Below, one piece after another: positions 35,429-42,679 of a stretch of 64,000 nt of DNA. Origin of the DNA: Endobacterium cereale (GTDB lineage: Bacteria > Pseudomonadota > Alphaproteobacteria > Rhizobiales > Rhizobiaceae); contig NZ_WIXI01000050.1 of assembly GCF_009617585.1 (NCBI RefSeq), forward strand, positions 124,001-188,000, in the 5' to 3' direction. The first letter of the stretch is position 1, and every line of letters begins with the position of its first letter. The notes under the pieces were generated by a model that searched no databases, was not told where the DNA came from, and saw only the letters and a list, made by a program, of their open reading frames with translations. The position numbers and the translations under genes are program-made.

Positions 35429-35453
35429 AACGATCATCGAGCATTTCAGTTCC
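35429..35453 (-). promoter_or_regulatory. EcfG-type promoter, exact GGAAC-N16-CGTT
   Basis: On the minus strand GGAAC at 35453-35449 and CGTT at 35432-35429, spacer 16; exact consensus, directly upstream of the 25-residue peptide gene. Confidence 0.75.
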
Positions 35454-35482
35454 ACACAATCGCCACATATGTGAACGCGGTC

Positions 35483-35764
35483 CTAGTGACCGTTATCGAG
35501 CTTCTGCTGGGCTTTCATCCGTGCGCGCGCAGCTTCCAGAATGGAACCGGTTTCACGCGCAGCAGCCGTTTCGATGGCAAATCCCTCGCCCGGCGCGATG
35601 CCGGGATCTTCTTCGTGATCCTTGAACGTCGCATCCTCGGTCAGCCTGTGCAGCAAGGCTTTCGTGGTTTCCTCGCCACCCATCATTGCCGCTAACCAGG
35701 TTATCATCAGTTCGCGATGCGCGTTGAGACGACCTTCCAGTTCTTCCGGTGAGAGTGCAGGCAT
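35483..35764 (-). CDS. Small charged hypothetical protein (93 aa)
   Basis: 93 residues, mostly helical: SPEELEGRLNAHRELMITWLAAMMGGEETTKALLHRLTED, then an acidic linker (DHEEDPGIAPGEGFAIETAAARE) and a final helix with EAARARMKAQQKL. The frame extends upstream another 49 codons, but ATG 35764 has AAGGAGAA eight bases before it. No membrane segment. Family not recognised; likely a cytosolic rhizobial protein of the stress island. Confidence 0.75.
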   Translation of the reverse strand: MPALSPEELEGRLNAHRELMITWLAAMMGGEETTKALLHRLTEDATFKDHEEDPGIAPGEGFAIETAAARETGSILEAARARMKAQQKLDNGH

Positions 35765-35864
35765 CGGCAAATTCTCCTTGGTGGTGACGGTTACATCGGC
35801 AGATAGAGGAGAGGTCGGGCGAGGGAAGCCCTGTCGGGTTTTTGCCATATTTCGGTTTCCGGAC

Positions 35865-35890
35865 GGAACGAAATGCCGCGCTGCATCATT
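35865..35890 (+). promoter_or_regulatory. Weak EcfG-type promoter candidate (GGAAC-N17-CATT)
   Basis: GGAAC 35865-35869 and CATT 35887-35890, one mismatch in the -10 element; 33 bases before glgX. Confidence 0.3.
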
Positions 35891-35922
35891 AATGGCCGAA
35901 CCTTCACTCATCGGGGCGCGGC

Positions 35923-38001
35923 ATGGATATGACAGTGAATAATTTCGAGATCACAGCGGGATCATGGACCCAGCTCGGCGCCAATTTCGACGGCGAGGGC
36001 ACCAATTTTGCGATCTTTTCTGCCCATGCCGAGCGCGTCGAGCTTTGCCTGTTTGATGCAAGCGGGTCCCACGAGGTCGCCCGGCTGACCTTGCCAGAAT
36101 ATACCAACGAAATTTTTCACGGTTATGTGCCCGGACTCAAGCCCGGTCAGCTTTATGCCTACCGCGTCCATGGTGTCTTCGACCCGGAAGCCGGCCATCG
36201 CTTCAACGCCAACAAGCTGCTGATCGACCCTTATGCCCGCGAACTGGTGGGCGAGTTCAAGTGGAATGAGGCGCATTTCGCCTATGATCTGCTCGCCGAA
36301 GACAAGGATCTGACCTTCAACGAGCTGGATAGCGCGCCCTATACGCCAAAATGCAGGGTGATCGACCCCTATGGTTTCGACTGGGGCAAGGATGCCTCGC
36401 CGAACATCTCATGGCCGGCGACCATCGTCTACGAAACCCATGTGAAGGGTTTTACCCAGCTCAACAAGGCGATCCCGGAAAAACTGCGCGGCACGTTTGA
36501 AGGCATGGGCCACAAGGCGACGGTAGATTACATCAAGAGCCTCGGCATCACGTCTGTCGAACTGATGCCGATCCACGACTTCCCGCAGGATCAGCATCTG
36601 CTCGACAAGGGGCTCAACAATTTCTGGGGCTACAATTCGATCGGCTTTTTCGCGCCGGCCTCGCGCTATTACGGCCCGAACGGTATCGCCGGTTTCCGCG
36701 ACATGGTGCGGTCGTTCCATGATGCCGGTATCGAGGTCATTCTCGACGTGGTCTACAACCACACGGCCGAAGGCAACGAGCTTGGTCCGACGCTGTCCTT
36801 CAAGGGCATCGACAACTTTTCCTATTACCGCACGCTGCCCGACCAACATCGTTACTACATAAACGATACCGGCACAGGGAATACGGTGAACACCTCGCAT
36901 CCGCGCGTGCTGCAGATGGTGATGGACAGCCTGCGTTACTGGACCGAACACATGCATGTCGACGGTTTCCGTTTCGACCTCGGCACAATTCTCGGCCGCG
37001 AGCCGGAGGGTTTTGACCAGCGCGGCGGCTTTTTCGATGCGGTGACGCAGGATCCGGTTCTGTCGAAAACAAAGCTGATCGGCGAACCTTGGGATATCGG
37101 TCCGGGCGGCTATCAGGTCGGCGGCTTCCCGCCGGGCTGGGCCGAATGGAACGACAAGTACCGCGATACAGTGCGCGAATACTGGAAGGGCGACAACGTG
37201 CCGACCGATTTTGCCGCGCGCCTGCTCGGTTCCGGCGATCTTTACGATCAGCGTGGCCGCCGCCCGTGGGCCAGCGTCAATTTCGTCACCGCCCATGATG
37301 GTTTTACGCTGAACGACCTCGTTTCCTACAATGAGAAACACAACGAGGCGAATGGCGAGGACAACAACGACGGCCATAACGACAACCGTTCCTACAATTA
37401 CGGTGAGGAAGGCCCGACCGAGGACGAGGGCATCAACGCGGTGCGCGAGCGCCAGAAGCGCAATTTTCTCGCCACGCTGCTGTTCTCGCATGGCACGCCG
37501 ATGCTCTTGGCCGGCGACGAGTTTGGTCGCAGCCAGATGGGCAACAATAACGGTTATTGCCAGGACAGCGATATTTCATGGGTCCACTGGGAGGACCTGC
37601 CGGAGACCTGCGAGGAGTTGCGCGAGTTTACGCGTCAGCTGATCGGTCTCCGGCAGACTCAACCATTGCTCAGACGCGAAAACTGGCGCGACGGGCTGGA
37701 TGTGAAATGGTTCAATGCCGGCGGTGGTTTCCAGACCGCGGAGCAGTGGGAAGAGGGCTCGACGATCGGTCTTTATCTCGGTCGTGGCGACCTGAAGGAG
37801 GAAGAGGGCATCTGGCACGACGTGCTGATGCTGTTCAATCCGTTCGAAGGCACGGTGCCGTTCCGCATCCCGCAATTCGGCGAGGGCGGCTGGGTGCTGG
37901 AATTGACCACGGCTGATGTGACCAAGCATGGCCAGGTGATCACCAAGGAAAAGGATTTTGAGCTGGAAGGCCGCAGTCTGGTGCTCTTCCGCCGGCCGTG
38001 A
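35923..38001 (+). CDS. glgX: Glycogen debranching enzyme
   Basis: 692 residues of the GlgX/isoamylase family. N-terminal CBM48 (GANFDGEGTNFAIFSAHAERVELCLFD), then GH13 barrel: DVVYNHTAEGNE, nucleophile Asp in VDGFRFDLGTILGRE, acid Glu in LIGEPWDIGPGGYQ, and the third acid in FVTAHDGFTLNDLVSYNEKHN. It hydrolyses alpha-1,6 branches of phosphorylase-limit glycogen. ATG 35923 or 35929 are both possible. Lies in the stress island, near a leftward glycogen synthase gene. Confidence 0.95.
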   Translation: MDMTVNNFEITAGSWTQLGANFDGEGTNFAIFSAHAERVELCLFDASGSHEVARLTLPEYTNEIFHGYVPGLKPGQLYAYRVHGVFDPEAGHRFNANKLLIDPYARELVGEFKWNEAHFAYDLLAEDKDLTFNELDSAPYTPKCRVIDPYGFDWGKDASPNISWPATIVYETHVKGFTQLNKAIPEKLRGTFEGMGHKATVDYIKSLGITSVELMPIHDFPQDQHLLDKGLNNFWGYNSIGFFAPASRYYGPNGIAGFRDMVRSFHDAGIEVILDVVYNHTAEGNELGPTLSFKGIDNFSYYRTLPDQHRYYINDTGTGNTVNTSHPRVLQMVMDSLRYWTEHMHVDGFRFDLGTILGREPEGFDQRGGFFDAVTQDPVLSKTKLIGEPWDIGPGGYQVGGFPPGWAEWNDKYRDTVREYWKGDNVPTDFAARLLGSGDLYDQRGRRPWASVNFVTAHDGFTLNDLVSYNEKHNEANGEDNNDGHNDNRSYNYGEEGPTEDEGINAVRERQKRNFLATLLFSHGTPMLLAGDEFGRSQMGNNNGYCQDSDISWVHWEDLPETCEELREFTRQLIGLRQTQPLLRRENWRDGLDVKWFNAGGGFQTAEQWEEGSTIGLYLGRGDLKEEEGIWHDVLMLFNPFEGTVPFRIPQFGEGGWVLELTTADVTKHGQVITKEKDFELEGRSLVLFRRP

Positions 38002-38010
38002 GATCCCCAC

Positions 38011-38041
38011 CGTCTTCCTCGGGACATGCCCGAGGAAGACG
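38011..38041 (+). terminator. Hairpin after glgX
   Basis: A 13-base stem (CGTCTTCCTCGGG with its complement) and a 5-base loop, followed by GTTT. Nine bases past the glgX stop. Confidence 0.7.
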
Positions 38042-38071
38042 TTTGGCGCAATCTCGTATATTCCTTATTTC

Positions 38072-38100
38072 AAGGCGGGTTGATCGACCCGCCTTATTTT
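38072..38100 (+). terminator. Second terminator after glgX
   Basis: Stem AAGGCGGGT/ACCCGCCTT (38072-38095) followed by ATTTT. Its T-tail overlaps the TTG (38099) that could open the next reading frame, arguing against that start. Confidence 0.75.
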
Positions 38101-38140
38101 GCGATCACTCTCCAATAGAATTGCGCGAGGGAGACGCATC

Positions 38141-38428
38141 ATAACCGCCGAAAAGAACAAGCATAAGTCCGTTCTGTCTCGCTTGGGCTCGCAAAAGCTG
38201 CCGATGCCGTGGAAAATAACGGTCGCATTCTGGGTGGCAATAGCCGTGTTGATGCTGTCGGCGATCGCGACCCAGCATATGGAATGGTACGGCGTTTCCA
38301 GCCGTTTGTTCGCCTATATGGCGCTTTGCGCGGTAGGTTATGTCATCAGCTGGCTTTGCCTCGTTTATGTGAATACCCGGCATACGGCGAGGCGGCTGAC
38401 TGGGCGCAGCCGCGAGGATAAATCGTGA
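38141..38428 (+). CDS. Small two-span membrane protein with non-ATG start
   Basis: About 95 residues: basic N-terminus (TAEKNKHKSVLSRLGSQKLPMPWK), then two membrane segments (ITVAFWVAIAVLMLSAIA; LFAYMALCAVGYVISWLCLVYV) and a basic tail. No ATG occurs before the 36th codon of the frame. The site GAGGGAG lies seven bases before ATA at 38141 (ATC at 38138), exactly where an initiator should be, so this is either a rare AUA/AUC start or a mutated ATG. TTG at 38099 is the other option but sits in a terminator tail. Couples by GTGA overlap to the next membrane protein. Confidence 0.6.
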   Translation: MTAEKNKHKSVLSRLGSQKLPMPWKITVAFWVAIAVLMLSAIATQHMEWYGVSSRLFAYMALCAVGYVISWLCLVYVNTRHTARRLTGRSREDKS

Positions 38429-38814
38429 CCCTCTTCCTGCGCAGCTATCTGATCTCGCTTGGCTTCTTGCTTGGTGCGGGTGGCGTCGGCGCGCTGCTTC
38501 TTGATTGCAGCGGAAAACTGTCCATCGGATGGCTGGGTGGCATCGTCGCGGTTGCTATTGCTCTGTTCGGCACTGTTTTGCTGTTCGTCGGCATGTTTGG
38601 TAGCCCGGCGCGAGTCGAAGTCTGGGTAGACTGGACGTCGGTTCACGAAGGCAGCATCGTTCTTGCCATCGTGGCGCTGCCGCTGTTTTTGATATTAAGA
38701 CTTTTCCAGCATATGGACCGCCGCCCGCCTGTAACGCTTCCGATCACCGAGATTCGCGGAAAGCGTGCCGAGCGTCGGCAGCGTGCAGAGCTTAGGCAAA
38801 AACGCCATCAGTAA
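38425..38814 (+). CDS. Hypothetical membrane protein (129 aa)
   Basis: 129 residues, starting GTG within the stop of the preceding gene. Three membrane segments: YLISLGFLLGAGGVGALLL, WLGGIVAVAIALFGTVLLFVGMFG and IVLAIVALPLFLILRLF. A strongly basic tail follows (RGKRAERRQRAELRQKRHQ). Coupled to the small membrane protein before it, suggesting the two act together. The 3' end overlaps the convergent glgA stop by a few bases. Family not recognised. Confidence 0.7.
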   Translation: MTLFLRSYLISLGFLLGAGGVGALLLDCSGKLSIGWLGGIVAVAIALFGTVLLFVGMFGSPARVEVWVDWTSVHEGSIVLAIVALPLFLILRLFQHMDRRPPVTLPITEIRGKRAERRQRAELRQKRHQ

Positions 38815-40283
38815 ACCTGACGGCGGGCGCCTTCGTCGCTGGCTGGCGTCGTGCCGCGCACGAGACTATTGTAGACATTGGCGTATTGCTCGGCGCTGCG
38901 TTCCCAGGAAAATTTTGTCTTCATGCCCTGGTTCTGCAGGCGTGCCCAGCTGCGCGGGTCGGCATAGGCATCGAGCGTGCGGCGCAATGCCAGTCGCAGG
39001 CCGTCGGTGTTGACCGGGTGGAACTGGAAACCGGTGGCGACACGGGCGGAAATTGCCGCGTCATTGGCATCGATGATGGTTTCAGACAGGCCGCCGGTGC
39101 GCGAGACCACCGGCACGCAGCCATACCGCAACGCATAAAGCTGGGTGAGGCCGCAAGGCTCGAAACGCGAGGGCTGCACGATGGCATCGGAACCCGCATG
39201 GATGAGATGCGCTGTCGGTTCGCCATACCCGATATGCACGGCCATGCGGCCGGGAAAACGGTCGGCGGTTTCCAGCAGTTTCTGCTCTATGTCGTGGTCG
39301 CCCTGGCCGAACACGATGATACGCCCACCTTTGAAGATGACCTCGTCGGCCGTATCGGCCAGCATGTCCATGCCCTTCTGCCAGGTCAGACGGCTGACGG
39401 CGGAAAAGATTGGGCCATCGCCGCGATCAAGGCCGAAGTGGTCTAGCAGGGCATTGCGGTTGGCGCGTTTGCGGCGCAGGCTTGTGCTGTCATAGGTCTG
39501 CGGAATATGCTCATCGGTGGCAGGATCCCATATATCCATGTCGATGCCGTTGACGATGCCGCGCAGGATCGTCACACGTTCGTTCAGCACGCCATCCAGC
39601 CCCATGCCGAAACGCGGGGTCAGGATTTCGCGGGCATAGGTGGGACTGACGGTGATGATCGCATCCGCCGTCTGCAAGCCACCTTTCAGGGTGCTGATAT
39701 CGCCAAAATATTCAAGGCAATCCATCGATAGAGCGCTTTCCGGCAGCCCCATGAAGGGAAGCAGGCTGGAATCATACTGGCCCTGGAAGGCGAGGTTGTG
39801 GATCGTGAGCACGACGGGTGTCTTGCAGCCCATTTCACGCATGTAGACGGAGGTCAGGGCCGATTGCCAATCGTGGGTATGGACCAGATCCGGCAGCCAG
39901 CCGGGCAGGATGCCATTGGCGATTTCGGCGCCGGCGAGAGACAGCGCGGCAAAACGTTTCCAGTTGTCGGGATGATCATTGCCGGACTGGTCGACATAGG
40001 GGCCGCCCGGGCGGTCATAAAGCGTCGGGATGTCGAGGACAAAAAGTTCGAGATCGCCGACCTTGCCGTGCAGCAGCGAAGCGCGCTCACCAAGCAGGTC
40101 TTCGAAGACCAGCAACGGCACATGCGAACCAATCGCTCGCATGACGGCCGGATAACCCGGCACAAGCGTCGTGGTCTCTATGCCGGAAGAAAGCAATGCC
40201 TTCGGAAGCGAGCCTGTGACATCGGCTAGACCACCCGTCTTGATCAGCGGGAAGACCTCGGATGTCACTGAAAGCACGCGCAT
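38808..40283 (-). CDS. glgA: Glycogen synthase (ADP-glucose, GT5)
   Basis: 491 residues. N-terminal MRVLSVTSEVFPLIKTGGLADVTGSLP contains the KTGGL motif binding ADP-glucose. PDNWKRFAALSLA and HTHDWQSAL are typical, and the C-terminal domain has RFEPCGLTQLYALRYGCVPVVSRTGGLSETI. It extends alpha-1,4 glucan chains. The frame is open 48 codons upstream; MRVLSV fits the family's N-terminus, although ATG 40292 lies closer to AAGGGGG. It is apart from any glgPBC genes, so probably a second, stress-linked copy; that is inference. Confidence 0.94.
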   Translation of the reverse strand: MRVLSVTSEVFPLIKTGGLADVTGSLPKALLSSGIETTTLVPGYPAVMRAIGSHVPLLVFEDLLGERASLLHGKVGDLELFVLDIPTLYDRPGGPYVDQSGNDHPDNWKRFAALSLAGAEIANGILPGWLPDLVHTHDWQSALTSVYMREMGCKTPVVLTIHNLAFQGQYDSSLLPFMGLPESALSMDCLEYFGDISTLKGGLQTADAIITVSPTYAREILTPRFGMGLDGVLNERVTILRGIVNGIDMDIWDPATDEHIPQTYDSTSLRRKRANRNALLDHFGLDRGDGPIFSAVSRLTWQKGMDMLADTADEVIFKGGRIIVFGQGDHDIEQKLLETADRFPGRMAVHIGYGEPTAHLIHAGSDAIVQPSRFEPCGLTQLYALRYGCVPVVSRTGGLSETIIDANDAAISARVATGFQFHPVNTDGLRLALRRTLDAYADPRSWARLQNQGMKTKFSWERSAEQYANVYNSLVRGTTPASDEGARRQVY

Positions 40284-40636
40284 GGACTGCATTTCCCCCT
40301 TACGAAACAGCTGGCCGGTGGTACGGCCCATATTCTTGCGCGCAATAACGGCAGCGCCCGATTTGTTGCGCATGCCCGCCTGTTCGAAGGTTATAGGTGC
40401 ATTCATGGTCATGCCTGCCTCCCACATGCTTGCCCCGCATATGCCAGGTTACAGGGGGGCATGCGAAAATGCCTGATACCTGCGTGGCAAGGGGCGTCAT
40501 CGTCCACCTCAAGGTTCCACGCAAAAGGTAAACGAAACCAATGCTTCACAACAAAACTCGTCAATTACAGACAAAACAATACGTTTGCCGCGGAGATATC
40601 CGCGGCAGCGCCATCTATGTGAAAGTCGAAACCGTT
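40284..40636. other. Noncoding gap between glgA and the DUF2934 gene
   Basis: 353 bases holding the glgA leader and the 3' side of the leftward DUF2934 gene. One palindrome, GCCGCGGAGATATCCGCGGC at 40587-40606, stands out and may end DUF2934 transcription although no T-tract follows. No gene recognised. Confidence 0.5.
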
Positions 40637-41077
40637 TTAGTCGGCAGCGAGCTTTTTGGATCTTGTCTTGGCAGCCGGTTTAGCGTCGGCGGCAATCGCC
40701 TTAGCTTTCACAGGCTTGGCGGCCTTTGCAGCCGGTTTTGCCGGTGCCGGCTTGGTTTCGGCTGATTTGGTTTCCGCCGCCTTTTCTGTCGCTGGCTTGG
40801 CCTCTACGGATTTCGCAGGGGCAGCCTTGTCAGTTTTCGGCTTTGCAACGTTAGTTACGGCTTCAGTTTTTTTCGTCGCTGCCTTTTCGGTGGCAGCACC
40901 GTTGACCTTGGGTTTCTTGCCCTTCGGCAGACCCTTGGTCACACCAAGCGGTGCAAACAGCAGATATTCCTGCCGTGCCCTTTCCCAGTGTTCGCTATCC
41001 TTGCCTGTCGGATAACCTTCTTCTTCCCACAACGTGTAGGCACGCTTACTAATCCACTCGTGTTCGGATTCCGCCAT
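40637..41077 (-). CDS. DUF2934 protein with lysine/alanine/proline-rich histone H1-like tail
   Basis: 146 residues. N-terminal DUF2934 domain: HEWISKRAYTLWEEEGYPTGKDSEHWERARQEYL. From about residue 55 the chain becomes a low-complexity Ala/Lys/Pro tail with repeated KPA/AAKPV-like units, similar to histone H1-like DNA-binding tails. GGAGA lies before ATG 41077; the frame extends upstream. A near-match EcfG promoter is 30 bases upstream. May bind DNA or RNA under stress; inference. Confidence 0.85.
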   Translation of the reverse strand: MAESEHEWISKRAYTLWEEEGYPTGKDSEHWERARQEYLLFAPLGVTKGLPKGKKPKVNGAATEKAATKKTEAVTNVAKPKTDKAAPAKSVEAKPATEKAAETKSAETKPAPAKPAAKAAKPVKAKAIAADAKPAAKTRSKKLAAD

Positions 41078-41106
41078 GATTACGTCTCCGTTCGCCCGAC
41101 TGTCAC

Positions 41107-41131
41107 AACAGATGACACTCGCAAAAGTTCC
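41107..41131 (-). promoter_or_regulatory. Possible EcfG-type promoter (GGAAC-N16-TGTT)
   Basis: On the minus strand GGAAC at 41131-41127 and TGTT at 41110-41107, one mismatch; 30 bases upstream of the DUF2934 gene. Confidence 0.4.
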
Positions 41132-41173
41132 GTTACGCAAGGTAATTTTTTGTGCGGTGCGTCTTTTTTTATT

Positions 41174-41198
41174 GGAACCTTTTTTAGATCTCGCCGTT
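41174..41198 (+). promoter_or_regulatory. EcfG-type promoter, exact GGAAC-N16-CGTT
   Basis: GGAAC 41174-41178 and CGTT 41195-41198. It ends 23 bases before the ATG at 41222, leaving a short leader that contains GGGAGGAG. Confidence 0.75.
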
Positions 41199-41221
41199 CG
41201 AGCAACGGGAGGAGATCAGAC

Positions 41222-41455
41222 ATGCAAAACTACTTCGATATATTGCCCCACTCGACGGGCTGGATTTACGTGATTGGCGGCATGCCCTCGGCGTCTTATC
41301 CAAGCTATGCTTTATGCCTGAAAGCAGCACATCTGCACGCCGAACGTGATCGGCACAGACTGCAGAAACCCGTTTTCCGCCGGCAGGAACTTGATGGCGG
41401 AATGGCGCACTGCGATCAGAATGTGACCACGCCCTATCCCCAGATACGCTCCTGA
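41222..41455 (+). CDS. Small hypothetical protein (77 aa), EcfG-controlled
   Basis: 77 residues: MQNYFDILPHSTGWIYVIGG, then helix YALCLKAAHLHAERDRHRLQ and a polar tail. A strong ribosome site (GGGAGGAG), an exact EcfG promoter and a terminator just downstream make it a complete monocistronic unit. The layout (aromatic strand, then Ala/His-rich helix) recalls DUF2188-like small proteins, but I cannot confirm the family. Function unknown, probably stress-related. Confidence 0.8.
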   Translation: MQNYFDILPHSTGWIYVIGGMPSASYPSYALCLKAAHLHAERDRHRLQKPVFRRQELDGGMAHCDQNVTTPYPQIRS

Positions 41456-41477
41456 AAAGACATCTGGATGACACGTC

Positions 41478-41502
41478 AAGGCCCGCCGATGGCGGGCCTT
41501 TT
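41478..41502 (+). terminator. Rho-independent terminator
   Basis: Stem AAGGCCCGCC/GGCGGGCCTT with loop GAT, followed by TT; lies 22 bases past the stop of the 77-residue gene. Confidence 0.85.
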
Positions 41503-41521
41503 ATGTTGCGACGCGATAAAA

Positions 41522-42022
41522 TCACGCTGCCTTTTTGGCTGCGGAATTGACGGCGGTGGTGGCAAGAGTGGTCAGCGTCTCGTCGGTCTTGCTTTCTTCG
41601 GCAAGCGTTTCTGCCAGCAGCGCCGCAGCTTCCTTCATGCCAAGCTGCTTTGCCCAGGCGACGAGCGTGCCGTAACGGCTGATTTCGTAATGTTCGACAG
41701 CCTGCGCGCCGGCAAGCAGGCCAGCATCAAGTGCTGGCGTGCCCTTGAATTCATCCAGGATTTCTTCGCCTTCGGCAAGAATGCCCTCGATGGCGTCACA
41801 GGTCTTGCCCTGCGCGCGTTTGCCGATGATCTCAAAAACCTGTTTCAGGCGGTCGATCTGGCCTTCTGTTTCTTCCTTGTGGGTCAGGAACGCCTGCTTC
41901 AGCTTTTCGTCCTGTGCGCCGCGGGCCATCTTCGGCAGCGCTTTCACGATCTGGCGCTCGGCGTAATAGATGTCCTTGAGGGTTTCATAGAACAGATCTT
42001 CCAACGTCTTCGTTGTTGCCAT
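41522..42022 (-). CDS. DUF892 (YciE/YciF-type) ferritin-like protein, second copy
   Basis: 166 residues. Family opening TLEDLFYETLKDIYYAERQIVKALPKMARGAQDEKLKQAFLTHKEETEGQIDRLKQVFE, then AEGEEILDEFKG and GAQAVEHYEISRYGTLVAWAKQLG with Glu/His positions for a di-iron site. An AT/AK-rich tail ends the protein. Closer to the classic YciF than the copy at 11353. Strong AGGAGG before ATG 42022 and a GGTT-variant EcfG promoter upstream. Confidence 0.93.
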   Translation of the reverse strand: MATTKTLEDLFYETLKDIYYAERQIVKALPKMARGAQDEKLKQAFLTHKEETEGQIDRLKQVFEIIGKRAQGKTCDAIEGILAEGEEILDEFKGTPALDAGLLAGAQAVEHYEISRYGTLVAWAKQLGMKEAAALLAETLAEESKTDETLTTLATTAVNSAAKKAA

Positions 42023-42097
42023 GACAGGCGTCCTCCTGATTTGCGGGTGATCTTTGAAAAGAAATGTCTGATCGACGTGTGTGATAGACGATCAGCT

Positions 42098-42122
42098 AAC
42101 CGGCAGTCGGTCGAATTGTTCC
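42098..42122 (-). promoter_or_regulatory. Possible EcfG-type promoter (GGAAC-N16-GGTT)
   Basis: On the minus strand GGAAC at 42122-42118 and GGTT at 42101-42098; 76 bases upstream of the DUF892 gene. Confidence 0.45.
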
Positions 42123-42220
42123 TGCCGTGTCCGCAATCGTACGAACGCAGGAAGTCATGGAACCCGACGAGAAGCGCCGCCGGATCTGATCTCGGGATGA
42201 AGATGAAGGGAAGAAAAAGA

Positions 42221-42397
42221 TCAGGCTTTGTCGACGAGTTTTTCGTGGAGAGCTTTCTGAAGGTCCTGTGCCAACTTCAACAGCCGGTCCGGAACATCTT
42301 CCTTTTCGATTTCGGTAAGGAGAACGGCAACCTCTTGCGTCACCCGGCTGCCGAGCGTGGCGGGGTCTTCGGGAACAAGCGTGCTGTCTTTCGTCAT
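42221..42397 (-). CDS. nepR: NepR-like anti-sigma factor (58 aa)
   Basis: Short gene of 58 residues. Its core, LGSRVTQEVAVLLTEIEKED followed by VPDRLLKLAQDLQKAL, matches the two-helix NepR pattern with the hallmark VPDR (residues 35-38) at the start of helix 2. NepR binds EcfG and is released when phosphorylated PhyR captures it. AGAGG lies six bases before the ATG. It is divergent from an EcfG-type sigma gene 280 bases away, strongly supporting the call. No PhyR gene is in the window. Lacks a recognisable EcfG promoter of its own. Confidence 0.68.
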   Translation of the reverse strand: MTKDSTLVPEDPATLGSRVTQEVAVLLTEIEKEDVPDRLLKLAQDLQKALHEKLVDKA

Positions 42398-42606
42398 TCT
42401 CGCCTCTGCCGCATGGAGCCGCCGGATTGTGCCGGGTCCTTGATTGCCCCCAAGCGCTTCAGTCTACGGGCGCATGCTTAACTATTCGAAAGCGCAGAAT
42501 GACAGCCCAAGTCAATGCTCGGTGTGTGCATTGCACCCATGCAGCAGGCGGCGGCGGTGATTCCCTGAAAGCCTGATGCGCGAATGCGACAGGTTTGGCG
42601 GCGCGC

Positions 42607-42632
42607 GGAACCAAATGCGCCGAGCAGGCGTT
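42607..42632 (+). promoter_or_regulatory. EcfG-type promoter, exact GGAAC-N17-CGTT, before ecfG
   Basis: GGAAC 42607-42611 and CGTT 42629-42632; ends 47 bases before the GTG of the sigma gene. Indicates autoregulation of the sigma factor. Confidence 0.85.
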
Positions 42633-42679
42633 TGCACCCGTCAATCCCGTCAGTGAGTTTTGCTAAGAGGTGCGCCCCT

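Noticed and set aside
38099..38140. TTG at 38099 as start of the small membrane protein
   Set aside because: Lies in the T-tail of a terminator and lacks a ribosome site.
41468..42481. 337-codon rightward frame across DUF892 and the NepR-like gene
   Set aside because: Covers two better-supported leftward genes on the opposite strand and a noncoding gap.
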